Shown here in pieces: positions 27,159 through 35,420 of a stretch of 64,000 nucleotides of DNA. Within the stretch, counting starts at the first letter, position 1; the number at the start of each line of letters is the position of its first letter. Both the position numbers and the translations under genes were made by a program. The stretch is from Leptolyngbya sp. PCC 7375 (GTDB lineage: Bacteria > Cyanobacteriota > Cyanobacteriia > Phormidesmidales > Phormidesmidaceae): positions 6,111,961-6,175,960 of the forward strand of contig NZ_JH993797.1 of assembly GCF_000316115.1 (NCBI RefSeq). Reading direction: 5' to 3'. The notes beneath the pieces are model-generated. The model did no database searches. It was not told where the DNA came from and was given only the letters and a program-made list of their open reading frames with translations.

Positions 27159-27965
27159 ATGCAACCAGATGTTCTGGCATTTGATTTCGATGGAGTAATT
27201 TGCGACGGGTTGATCGAATATTTTCAGACGGCGTGGCGGGCTTATTGCAAATTGTTTAAACCAGACAGCTTAGAGCCCCCTAAAGGACTAGCTAAGCAGT
27301 TTTATCCGCTGCGTCCCGTGATTGAGACCGGCTGGGAAATGCCCATGCTGTTACGCGCTTTAGTCTCAGGTAAAACAGCTGAGGAAATTATTCCAGGTTG
27401 GCCAACCCTGGCGCTGCCGTTTTTAGAAGAAACCCATCTTACCCAGGCTGAAGCTGCCAAAATTTTGGATGGTGAACGTGACCACTGGATTGCCACCGAC
27501 TTAGACAACTGGCTAGCCCAGCATCGGTTCTATCCCAACATGTTAACCGTACTACAAGCCTCTCTGGAAAAACGCCCCACCTATATTGTCAGCACCAAAG
27601 AAGGCCGTTTTATCCAGCAGCTACTTAAACAAAGCAGTGTGGCCATGCCCGCTGAGAATATTCTGGGTAAAGAGGTTAAACGACCCAAATATGAAACGCT
27701 GCGATTGCTGACAGCAAGCCACATGGCTCAGACGAAAATTGATCAGGAAGCTAAAGGTTATCCTGATCCCCCTAGTATCTGGTTTATCGAAGACCGTATC
27801 AAGGCTCTCCAGTCCGTCAAGAAACAATCTGACCTAGACCACGTTGAACTATTCCTGGCCGACTGGGGCTACAACTTAGGGCCTGAACGCCAAGCGGCTC
27901 AGGAAGACAATCGAATTCATCTGCTATCGTTAGATTCGGTAGTACAAAGGTTCGATATCGTTTAG
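27159..27965 (+). CDS. HAD-superfamily hydrolase
   Basis: A 268-residue HAD phosphatase-like protein. Motif I, with the nucleophile and general-acid Asp pair, is LAFDFDGVICDG at residues 6-17. A helical cap (about 25-120) follows. Motif II Ser/Thr is in TYIVSTKEGRF (about 149). A Lys appears around EVKRPKYETL, and acidic motif IV is in SIWFIEDRIKAL. It is conserved in cyanobacteria, but the substrate is unknown. The NurA-domain gene starts 15 bp after its stop, so the two are probably co-transcribed. Confidence 0.88.
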   Translation: MQPDVLAFDFDGVICDGLIEYFQTAWRAYCKLFKPDSLEPPKGLAKQFYPLRPVIETGWEMPMLLRALVSGKTAEEIIPGWPTLALPFLEETHLTQAEAAKILDGERDHWIATDLDNWLAQHRFYPNMLTVLQASLEKRPTYIVSTKEGRFIQQLLKQSSVAMPAENILGKEVKRPKYETLRLLTASHMAQTKIDQEAKGYPDPPSIWFIEDRIKALQSVKKQSDLDHVELFLADWGYNLGPERQAAQEDNRIHLLSLDSVVQRFDIV

Positions 27966-27980
27966 GCGGTTGGCAGCACC

Positions 27981-29231
27981 ATGCTGGATCTATCAAAAAT
28001 TGCACAGCAGATGCAGGGGATCAGTAATCACCTGGCAAAGGAGGCTGAGGCAGCGAAGACAAGGATTGCGATCGCAACCCAACTTCTCCACCAGGCCCAT
28101 TTACAGCAACCCCATTTAATCCAGCAACTCCAAACCCATGGTCCGCAAATTGGTTTTGCCGCCGCCGCACCGGTTGAGCCACTGGATACCCGAGTCAACA
28201 TCAAACCTGCCCCCGCAGCCCACACCGTCCTTGCCACCGACGGTTCACAGATCAACCCCAGCCATCACGAAATTGCCTATTGCTATTTGCTTAACATCGG
28301 TCGTATTGTGCTGCACTACGGCCAAAGTCGCTTCCCACTGCTCGATAGCCAGCCAGAAGTGATTTATCGTCCCGAAGACCTTTACACATCGCGACAGTGG
28401 GGCATTCGCACAGAAGAGTGGATGGGCTATCGCCGGACGGTATCAGAATCCGTGGTATTGGCAGAGTTAGGACTTGATGTGCATGGAGGGCAAGGAGAGC
28501 AGAGGCAGCAGGAGACGCAAGCAACCTTAGAAGCCAGGCAATCCTCACCCTCACCCCATGCATCCATCCCCACCCTGGCCATGACCGATGGGTCATTAAT
28601 TTATTGGTTTCTCGATCAACTCCCCGCCCCCGCCAGGGACCAAATTCTTGAGCCCATCCTGGTGGCCTGGGATACCCTCCGTGCAGCCCAGGTCCCCCTG
28701 GTGGGATATCTCAGTGCCTCACGGAGCAGCGAAGCCCTCAACTTTCTACGCCTGCAGAGCTGTCCCTATGGGCAACCAGATTGTCAAAAGCACTGCGAAG
28801 GGCAAACCGACGGTGCCCCCTGTCAGGTATTTTCACCACTGCGAGACGTCACCTTGTGGGCCACACTGCTAGAACCGGGACAGCGCGGTCCCTTATTCAA
28901 AAGCTCGGCAGACATTTTGCAACTTTATGGTGACCATCAAGTGTATTTTTGCCACGTCCATGTGGGCGCTGAAATTGCCCGTGTCGAGTTTCCTGAGTGG
29001 GTGGTCAAGGACAATCAGCTATTTGAGAGCGCCCTGAGTCTGACGCTTACCCAAGTGCAGAAAGGCTTTGGCTACCCAGTTTCCCTGGCAGAAGCCCATA
29101 ACCAGGCGGTGGTGCGGGGGGGCGATCGCAACCGATTTTTTGCCCTACTTGAGCAGCAAATGATTCGCGCTGGTTTGCAAAATGTTGGCACCTCCTATAA
29201 AGAAGCTCGCAAACGCGGCAGCATTGCCTGA
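27981..29231 (+). CDS. NurA-domain protein (DNA double-strand-break-repair nuclease family)
   Basis: A 416-residue protein with the NurA signature TVLATDGSQINPSHHEIAYCY (core DGSQINPSHHE) at about residues 81-100, which holds the first metal-binding Asp. Further acidic motifs are at LAMTDGSLIYWFLD (about 197) and in the C-terminal YFCHVHVGAEIARVEFPEW stretch. In archaea NurA acts with the HerA helicase in end resection. No herA is in the window, and whether cyanobacterial versions act as nucleases is not established. It follows the HAD gene by 15 bp. A variable Gln/Glu/Ser-rich insert (about 165-190) separates two conserved parts. Confidence 0.82.
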   Translation: MLDLSKIAQQMQGISNHLAKEAEAAKTRIAIATQLLHQAHLQQPHLIQQLQTHGPQIGFAAAAPVEPLDTRVNIKPAPAAHTVLATDGSQINPSHHEIAYCYLLNIGRIVLHYGQSRFPLLDSQPEVIYRPEDLYTSRQWGIRTEEWMGYRRTVSESVVLAELGLDVHGGQGEQRQQETQATLEARQSSPSPHASIPTLAMTDGSLIYWFLDQLPAPARDQILEPILVAWDTLRAAQVPLVGYLSASRSSEALNFLRLQSCPYGQPDCQKHCEGQTDGAPCQVFSPLRDVTLWATLLEPGQRGPLFKSSADILQLYGDHQVYFCHVHVGAEIARVEFPEWVVKDNQLFESALSLTLTQVQKGFGYPVSLAEAHNQAVVRGGDRNRFFALLEQQMIRAGLQNVGTSYKEARKRGSIA

Positions 29232-29473
29232 TTGACACCAGGGTTCGACTGCGCTCACCCCTGAAGAGTTGGGTTCAGCTGCGGCCAGCCGGTGGACGTC
29301 TCTGCCTCATCCGGAAAAATGCATGACAGCATTAAAATTTCCACTCAAGCTATCGGGAATTCTCCATAGAGGAATCGTTAGTAATAGTACGTTGTTGCAA
29401 ACGGACACCCCCAAAGTCTTCGGTCTGTCAGACAACCCATAACAAATGTGATAATAACTACTCAGTACCTCTG

Positions 29474-30421
29474 ATGCATGTAGTCACTAGAGCTGCGGCT
29501 GTGAACTCGTCTTCCCAACCACCGAGTCGCCATCTCTGGCAATGTACTCAAACGATTAACGCCCACAATAGCTGGATTCGTTCCATTGCCATTGATAGCC
29601 AAGCAAGATACATCGTCAGCGGTAGCGGTGACCGCTCCGTAAAACTGTGGCATTTCAACAGTGGGCAGCTACATCGAACCCTGCAAGGTCATCAGGGATG
29701 GGTTAGAGCATTAGCCATTAGTCCGGATGATTCATTGATTGCCAGCGGTGGCAATGAAAACAAGGTGTGTTTGTGGCAACTGGAGCAGGGCCAACAATTA
29801 GCCATTCTGAAAGGCCACACCGATAGCATCCGCACAGTGACGTTTAGTCCTGATGGGCAGTGGATATATACGGGTAGCCAAGATAAAACGGTGCGGCGTT
29901 GGTCAGCTGTCGATGGCACTTTACAAGGCATTCTAATTACCCATCAGCACTGGATTCGTACCCTGGTGCTGAGCCCCGATGGTTGTACCCTGGTCACCAG
30001 CACTCAAGATCGGGAGATTAATATCTGCGATGCCAAAACGGGTCGCATTATTCATCGTTTACAACGGCATACAGACGACATCGTATCCCTGGCCATCAGC
30101 CCCGATGGTGAGTTACTAGTTAGCGGCGGAGCTGACAATAAAGTTATGTTTTGGCGACTGGGGGACGGTCGGTTTCTAGCCGAACTTGATGCCCATAGCC
30201 AAGGGGTGAATAGCGTTAGTTTTAGTGGCGATGGCAAACTTTTGGCGACCGCCAGTCGCGATCGCACCATCCGCATTTGGAATATGACCACCCGCAAATT
30301 GCTCGATATCCTCGAAGGCCATGAAAGCGGCGTCTGGTCAGCCGTATTTGCCCCCGATAGCCGGACCCTGATCAGCGGAGACTGGGCCGGTCAACTTCGA
30401 TGCTGGCAGTTATCTAAGTAG
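29474..30421 (+). CDS. WD40-repeat protein
   Basis: A 315-residue protein made almost wholly of seven WD40 repeats, forming one beta-propeller. Repeats are marked by GH/DH...W-[DK] patterns such as SGSGDRSVKLWHF, SGGNENKVCLWQL, TGSQDKTVRRWSA, SGGADNKVMFWRL and TASRDRTIRIWNM. There is no kinase, NACHT or other fused domain and no signal peptide. It is likely a cytoplasmic scaffold for protein-protein contacts, partner unknown. The final repeat ends SGDWAGQLRCWQL right at the C-terminus, so the propeller is complete. Confidence 0.92.
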   Translation: MHVVTRAAAVNSSSQPPSRHLWQCTQTINAHNSWIRSIAIDSQARYIVSGSGDRSVKLWHFNSGQLHRTLQGHQGWVRALAISPDDSLIASGGNENKVCLWQLEQGQQLAILKGHTDSIRTVTFSPDGQWIYTGSQDKTVRRWSAVDGTLQGILITHQHWIRTLVLSPDGCTLVTSTQDREINICDAKTGRIIHRLQRHTDDIVSLAISPDGELLVSGGADNKVMFWRLGDGRFLAELDAHSQGVNSVSFSGDGKLLATASRDRTIRIWNMTTRKLLDILEGHESGVWSAVFAPDSRTLISGDWAGQLRCWQLSK

Positions 30422-30505
30422 GGGATTGAAGAACTTAAGGCCAAGCTTTTCTACTCAAAAGCTAGTATTAAAATAGCTGTTTCACTCTTTTTAAGAACCG
30501 ACTCT

Positions 30506-30745
30506 ATGGAAACCCTAGCGCTAACCAACGACAACGTAGAAAAAGTACTTGACGAGCTCCGCCCTTACCTCATGGCTGACGGCGGCAACGTTGAGCTAGT
30601 TGACATCGATGGCCCTGTAGTTAAACTACGCCTCCAAGGTGCTTGTGGCTCTTGCCCTAGCTCTGCCATGACCCTACGCATGGGTATCGAGCGTCGCCTA
30701 CGCGAATTTATCCCTGAAATTGCTGAGATCGAACAAGTAGCTTAG
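30506..30745 (+). CDS. NifU C-terminal-type iron-sulfur scaffold (NfuA-like)
   Basis: A 79-residue Nfu domain that binds a [4Fe-4S] cluster between two monomers and delivers it to apo-proteins. The cluster motif CGSCPSS is at about residues 48-54. MADGGNVELVDIDG and VKLRLQGACG are family hallmarks. It is the short, single-domain type (CnfU/NfuA) essential for photosystem I biogenesis in other cyanobacteria. It is cytoplasmic. A perfect inverted repeat follows the stop, and serS begins 85 bp downstream. Confidence 0.95.
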   Translation: METLALTNDNVEKVLDELRPYLMADGGNVELVDIDGPVVKLRLQGACGSCPSSAMTLRMGIERRLREFIPEIAEIEQVA

Positions 30746-30755
30746 ATCATCAAAG

Positions 30756-30778
30756 TCCCTCTCCCCAAGGGAGAGGGA
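30756..30778. repeat. Inverted repeat between the Nfu gene and serS
   Basis: TCCCTCTCCC (30756-30765) pairs with GGGAGAGGGA (30769-30778) over 10 bp with a 3-nt loop. No T-run follows, so termination is doubtful. Confidence 0.6.
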
Positions 30779-30830
30779 TTTAGGGAGAGGGATGTTATCC
30801 TGATTTACTGGGAAAACTCGGTGAACCACA

Positions 30831-32117
30831 GTGCTTGATCTAAAGCTGATTCGACAACATCCTGACCAAGTGGCAGCGGCCTTAGCCAAACGCAGCGGCG
30901 ACTATGCAAAATCTCTATCTGAACTCCAGGCATTAGATAGTGAGCAGCGAGGCTTGGAGGGAGTGCGATCGCAACTCCAGGCTCGCAGTAATGAAATCGG
31001 CAAAGCCGTTGGCATGAAGATCAAGGGCGGTGCCGACCCTAAAGGTGACGAGGTCAAGGCATTGCGCGGCGAAGGCAACCAGGTCAAAAAAGAGCTTGCC
31101 GAGCTAGAGCCTCAGGAAAAGGAACTCAAGGCCAAGATTCAAGATATATTGCTAACCTTACCTAACTTGCCCAACGACACAACGCCAGAGGGTAAGGATG
31201 AAGAGGAGAATGTGGAAGTTCGTCGCTGGGGCGATGACCTGATTCCCCAGGGCGATGAGTTTCTTGCACACTATGAGCTAGGCGAAAAGCTTGGCATCAT
31301 GAACTTTGAGCGTTCAGTCAAAATTGCCCAGAGTCGCTTTGTTACCTTGATCGGTGCTGGTGCAGCTCTAGAGCGAGCATTGATTCAGTTTATGCTCAAC
31401 CGCCATACCAAGTCAGGCTACACCGAAATTTTGCCCCCCATCTTGGTCAACTCGGCCTCATTGACTGGCTCAGGGCAACTACCTAAGTTTGCTGAAGACA
31501 GCTTCAAATGTGCAGACGATGATCTTTGGCTCACACCAACAGCTGAGGTCCCCCTCACAAACTTTCACCGCAGTGAAATTCTCACAGAAGATCAGCTGCC
31601 CATTAACTACTGTGCCTATACCCCATGCTTTCGTCGAGAAGCAGGCAGCTATGGTCGCGATACCCGTGGTTTAATCCGCCTCCACCAATTTAATAAGGTG
31701 GAAATGTTTAAGTTTGTGCACCCAGACACCTCGTTTGATGAACTCGAAGCCTTGACGAAGGATGCTGAAGACATTTTGCAACAGCTGAAGCTACCTTATC
31801 GGGTCCTAGCCCTTTGTACCGGTGACATCGGCTTTTCAGCCACCAAAACCTACGACTTAGAAGTATGGCTACCCTCAGCCAATCGCTACCGAGAAATCTC
31901 CAGCTGCTCCAACTGCGTTGATTTCCAGGCTCGCCGCGCTGACATTCGCTTTAAAACCCCAGGGCAGAAAGGTACTCAGTTTGTCCACACACTCAATGGT
32001 TCAGGGCTAGCTATTGGTCGTACCATGGCCGCTATCCTTGAAAACTACCAGCAGCCTAATGGAGGCGTGAAAGTACCTGAGGTCCTTCAACCCTACATGG
32101 GTCGCGAGTTTCTTTGA
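30831..32117 (+). CDS. serS: Seryl-tRNA synthetase
   Basis: A 428-residue class II aminoacyl-tRNA synthetase that charges tRNA-Ser (and tRNA-Sec where present) with serine. The N-terminal antiparallel coiled-coil arm spans about residues 25-105 (ELQALDSEQRGLEGVRSQLQ). Motif 2 is CFRREAGSYGRDTRGLIRLHQF (core REAGSYGRDTRG) and motif 3 is GSGLAIGRTMAAILEN. The start is GTG at 30831, giving the conserved MLDLKLIRQHPDQV. Length is normal. Confidence 0.97.
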   Translation: MLDLKLIRQHPDQVAAALAKRSGDYAKSLSELQALDSEQRGLEGVRSQLQARSNEIGKAVGMKIKGGADPKGDEVKALRGEGNQVKKELAELEPQEKELKAKIQDILLTLPNLPNDTTPEGKDEEENVEVRRWGDDLIPQGDEFLAHYELGEKLGIMNFERSVKIAQSRFVTLIGAGAALERALIQFMLNRHTKSGYTEILPPILVNSASLTGSGQLPKFAEDSFKCADDDLWLTPTAEVPLTNFHRSEILTEDQLPINYCAYTPCFRREAGSYGRDTRGLIRLHQFNKVEMFKFVHPDTSFDELEALTKDAEDILQQLKLPYRVLALCTGDIGFSATKTYDLEVWLPSANRYREISSCSNCVDFQARRADIRFKTPGQKGTQFVHTLNGSGLAIGRTMAAILENYQQPNGGVKVPEVLQPYMGREFL

Positions 32118-32308
32118 AGCATTTAACCCACAGCTATTTAAAGGGAACGGTAGAATGGGAATCATAACAAACGTTTTTCGTTAATTGACTCGCTTGCTTG
32201 TCTTATTGACGTTGTCTGTCAATGCTTTTGTGGGTTTTCTGATTCCCAAGAGTAAGCCTACGTTCTAAACCAATCAAGCGACTTTTACTGACCTACTTAC
32301 TGTCTTCT

Positions 32309-33403
32309 ATGTCCGTTCTGGCCGTTATTTCTGTCATTGCCCTATTGATTTTCGTCCATGAGCTGGGCCACTTCCTAGCTGCTCGACTACAGGGCATTCA
32401 CGTTAACCGGTTTTCCATCGGTTTTGGCCCCATCCTGTGGAAGTTTCAAGGCTCTCGAACAGAATACGCGCTGCGGGCACTTCCCCTCGGTGGGTTTGTG
32501 GGTTTTCCAATGGATGAGGATTCGGACACCAGTTTTGCCCCTGACGATCCGAACCTGCTGCAAAATCGTCCGGTGATGGATCGGGCCATTGTGATGAGCG
32601 CAGGCGTGATTGCTAACCTTCTGTTTGCTTACCTTGTCTTTGTCATCCAGTTCACCAGCGTTGGCGTCCCTCAAGACTTTATACCTGAGCCAGGTGTCTT
32701 GATTCCTCAGGTCATGTCCAATACATCCCCAGCCGCCCAAGCTGGAATCAAAGCGGGAGATATTATCCTCTCCGTTGAGAATCAACCCCTTAACCAAGGC
32801 GAAGAAAACGTACAGGTGTTGATTGATGCTATTCAAACTAGCCCCAATCAACCCGTCGATTTGCTCATCCAGCGGGGGAAACAGGAACTCAATCTAACGG
32901 TGACCCCTGACATATCCCCCGAAGGGAAGCCCATTATTGGTGTTCAGCTATATCCCAACGGTAGATTTAGCTATGAGCGTTCTGCTAATCCAATTGAGGT
33001 GCTGACGTTCGCCGCTGATGAATTTCAAAATGTATTTGTCCGCACAGCCGAGGGCTTCTTTGAATTAGCAACCAACTTTTCTGAAACATCCGACCAGGTA
33101 TCCAGCCCTGTACGTATTGTTGAGCAGGGTAGCACCATGGCCGATGCCAATATTATCAGCCTGTTTCCTTTTACGGCCCTGATTAGCGTCAACCTAGCCA
33201 TCATTAATATTCTGCCCTTACCCGCCCTAGACGGTGGTCAGCTGGCTTTTCTGCTGGTAGAAGCTCTACTGGGCAAACCGTTACCAAGACGAATTCAAGA
33301 GAGCGTCATGCAAACGGGCCTGCTGCTGTTTCTTTGCTTAGGCAGCATGTTGATTGTTCGGGATATATCACGCCTAGAAATTTTTCAGAATGTTTTTCAG
33401 TAG
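32309..33403 (+). CDS. rseP: Site-2 intramembrane metalloprotease RseP
   Basis: A 364-residue M50 protease that cleaves transmembrane segments, as of anti-sigma factors. The zinc motif HELGH is at residues 17-21 in the first helix. A single PDZ domain occupies about residues 130-215 (AAQAGIKAGDIILSVENQPL). The third zinc ligand lies in NILPLPALDGGQL near residue 300. Four membrane helices are predicted. The single PDZ is typical of cyanobacterial members. It follows serS by 190 bp, so it may have its own promoter. Confidence 0.95.
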   Translation: MSVLAVISVIALLIFVHELGHFLAARLQGIHVNRFSIGFGPILWKFQGSRTEYALRALPLGGFVGFPMDEDSDTSFAPDDPNLLQNRPVMDRAIVMSAGVIANLLFAYLVFVIQFTSVGVPQDFIPEPGVLIPQVMSNTSPAAQAGIKAGDIILSVENQPLNQGEENVQVLIDAIQTSPNQPVDLLIQRGKQELNLTVTPDISPEGKPIIGVQLYPNGRFSYERSANPIEVLTFAADEFQNVFVRTAEGFFELATNFSETSDQVSSPVRIVEQGSTMADANIISLFPFTALISVNLAIINILPLPALDGGQLAFLLVEALLGKPLPRRIQESVMQTGLLLFLCLGSMLIVRDISRLEIFQNVFQ

Positions 33404-33440
33404 GTAATCTTCAGCCCCCAGCTCCTTCTCCTCCAGGGAG

Positions 33441-33658
33441 CTACTATGTATACACATCTAGAAGATAATGTCCCAAAAGGTAGACCTGGCCTTGAATTAG
33501 CCCTCATCCTAAATCCTTCTCCCTGGGGGCGAAGGACTTTGAGGCCAGACCCCCCTTATCCCTCAGAGAGTAAGGGGTTGGGGGCTGTAGAGCTTTGCTC
33601 TTCTCGCAGAGTGGGCTCGAGACTTGGAGCAGCTCTCCGACATATGTATACACCGTAG
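33441..33658. mobile_element. MITE-like repeat, copy 2 (uninterrupted)
   Basis: A 218-bp copy, in reverse orientation, of the element at 10066-11758. Ends are CTACTATGTATACA and CTACGGTGTATACA (reverse complement). The flanks CTCCAGGGAG and GCCCGGGGAG match at 7 of 10 positions, which suggests an old, decayed target duplication. It encodes no gene. Confidence 0.8.
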
Positions 33659-33740
33659 GCCCGGGGAGAGGGGTTTGGGGTGAGGACAAATCCTACGTCA
33701 AAAGCCACCCACTAAGACATTGTCAGCCTCCTAAATCACC

Positions 33741-34460
33741 GTGACCGCTGCCCAGACCAAACGCCCTCGCCTCACTAAAAAACGACGAGCCTTACTCATC
33801 CTCGAGCAGCTCAAAGAGCTTTATCCCGAAGCTCCTTGCTCCCTTGATTACGAAAATCCACTACAGCTACTAATCGCTACGATGCTGTCGGCTCAGTGTA
33901 CTGATGCGCGGGTCAATATTGTCACACCCGATCTATTTGAGCGCTTTCCAACGGTCACAGACTACGCAGAAGCAGACGTCAGCGAGATTGAGTCATACAT
34001 TAAATCAACCGGCTTCTATCGTAATAAGGCCAAAAATATCCGCGCCGCCTGTGAAAAGATTATTACCAATTTTGGTGGTGACGTGCCCCAATCAATGGAA
34101 GCACTCACCAGTCTTTCGGGAGTAGCCCGCAAAACAGCCAATGTGGTGCTGGCTCATGCTTTTGGAATCAATGCTGGAGTCACCGTAGATACTCACGTAA
34201 AACGCATTACCAATCGTCTTGGCCTGACTAAACACGACACTCCCATCAAAATTGAGCAAGATCTGATGAAGCTTTTGCCTCAACCAGACTGGGAAAACTG
34301 GTCTATTCGGCTGGTGTACCATGGCCGTGCTGTTTGTGATGCTCGCAATCCAGCCTGTGAGCGATGTCAATTGATTGAATGGTGCACCTCTGGCCCTAAA
34401 CTAATTAAGGCCAGAGCTGTGGCTGCAAGCACCAAGAACTCTAAAAAGAAGAAATCCTAG
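33741..34460 (+). CDS. nth: Endonuclease III
   Basis: A 239-residue base-excision-repair DNA glycosylase/AP lyase for oxidised pyrimidines. The helix-hairpin-helix with catalytic Lys is LSGVARKTANVVLAHAF. The catalytic Asp is in GVTVDTHVKRITNRLGL. The [4Fe-4S] cluster Cys set (C-x6-C-x2-C-x5-C) is intact in CDARNPACERCQLIEWC near residues 201-217. The start is GTG at 33741. The extra basic C-terminus (KNSKKKKS) may help DNA binding. It is a stand-alone gene. Confidence 0.96.
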   Translation: MTAAQTKRPRLTKKRRALLILEQLKELYPEAPCSLDYENPLQLLIATMLSAQCTDARVNIVTPDLFERFPTVTDYAEADVSEIESYIKSTGFYRNKAKNIRAACEKIITNFGGDVPQSMEALTSLSGVARKTANVVLAHAFGINAGVTVDTHVKRITNRLGLTKHDTPIKIEQDLMKLLPQPDWENWSIRLVYHGRAVCDARNPACERCQLIEWCTSGPKLIKARAVAASTKNSKKKKS

Positions 34461-34579
34461 ACCGATACGTCCATATATTTTTCCTGAATAGATGGGAAAT
34501 TTAATGCATGAAGACAACGATATTCAGGGTATGTACCTGACAGCTCAACGAGCTCAGCCCCCAAACCCTTGTAAAACCT

Positions 34580-34705
34580 ATGAATAGTTTAGGTTGGTTC
34601 ATACTCGGACTTGTTGGCATTAGCATTCTTATTGGAGCCGCTGGCATTCTTAATTGGCTGACTAAATTTGATATTGAAGATGATTTCGATCAACGAGAAC
34701 GTTAA
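34580..34705 (+). CDS. Small membrane protein, 41 aa, unidentified
   Basis: A 41-codon ATG frame starting MNSLGWFILGLVGISILIG. It has one strong membrane helix (about residues 5-26) and then an acidic, charged tail (KFDIEDDFDQRER). The sharp split between helix and tail, and its neat place between nth and rpsN, make it look like a real single-span subunit, of the sort found in photosynthetic or NDH-1 complexes. I do not recognise the family. Confidence 0.5.
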   Translation: MNSLGWFILGLVGISILIGAAGILNWLTKFDIEDDFDQRER

Positions 34706-34797
34706 TTTATTAACGTTAGCTTTGCCAAAGCAGAGGTTCTCCTTTAATATGGAAAGCTGTGATAAATATCGGTAACACCTAGGAAATTATCAGCCCA

Positions 34798-35100
34798 ATG
34801 GCTAAAAAAGGCATGGTTGCGCGCCAGCGTAAGCGCGAAAAGGCAGTTGCAAAGTATGCAGCTAAGCGTCAGGAGCTTTTGGATACATTTAGGTCCGCTG
34901 GCTCTCAAGCAGAAAAGTTAGAAATTCATCGAAAAATTCAGCAGCTGCCTCGCGATAGTTCCCCTACGCGTTTGCATAACCGCTGCTGGTTGACGGGTCG
35001 TCCTCACGGCTATTATCGTGACTTCGGTCTTTGCCGCAACGCTCTTAGAGATATGGCTCACCAGGGCTTACTACCTGGCGTGGTGAAGTCTAGCTGGTAG
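34798..35100 (+). CDS. rpsN: 30S ribosomal protein S14
   Basis: 100 residues of the long, zinc-free S14 type. The N-terminus is basic (MAKKGMVARQRKREK), and the conserved C-terminal block NRCWLTGRPHGYYRDFGLCR contains no CxxC zinc ribbon. It binds 16S rRNA in the head of the small subunit. It is isolated from the main ribosomal operons, as usual in cyanobacteria, and ends in a clear terminator. Confidence 0.97.
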   Translation: MAKKGMVARQRKREKAVAKYAAKRQELLDTFRSAGSQAEKLEIHRKIQQLPRDSSPTRLHNRCWLTGRPHGYYRDFGLCRNALRDMAHQGLLPGVVKSSW

Positions 35101-35186
35101 TTTTTAGTTTTCCCAGGCTTTATCCCTGACTAAGCTGACGAAATAAACCCAGTTTAGTCAGCAAGTATCAGAAAGTTTTGGCTTTT

Positions 35187-35227
35187 AACCGGAGGGGTGT
35201 CATTAATACCTCTCCGGTTCTATTATT
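35187..35227 (+). terminator. Rho-independent terminator of rpsN
   Basis: AACCGGAGGGGT (35187-35198) pairs with ACCTCTCCGGTT (35208-35219), with one G-T wobble, and is followed by the T-rich CTATTATTTATTT. Confidence 0.8.
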
Positions 35228-35420
35228 TATTTGTAGATTTCATGTAGATGTAAGACTTTCAGATAGCCAGTTTATCGCCTCCCAGTTCTTGCCTCCATAG
35301 CAAGTTCGCTCCAACCCCCAGGGGCATCCAGCCTATTCCACTAGTATTAAGCTCAACGGTCATTTTGCCCCCAGCGACCAGGTCACTGAATTATTAAGCT
35401 TTTTCATTCTCTGGTAGCCA

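Noticed and set aside
26842..27198. Open frame overlapping the mnmG promoter side and the HAD gene start
   Set aside because: Its sequence has no protein-like features, and it overlaps the real HAD start in another frame.
32185..32268. A 27-codon TTG frame with a hydrophobic start in the serS-rseP spacer
   Set aside because: No ATG, no ribosome site, an in-frame stop just upstream, and no resemblance to a known small photosynthetic subunit.
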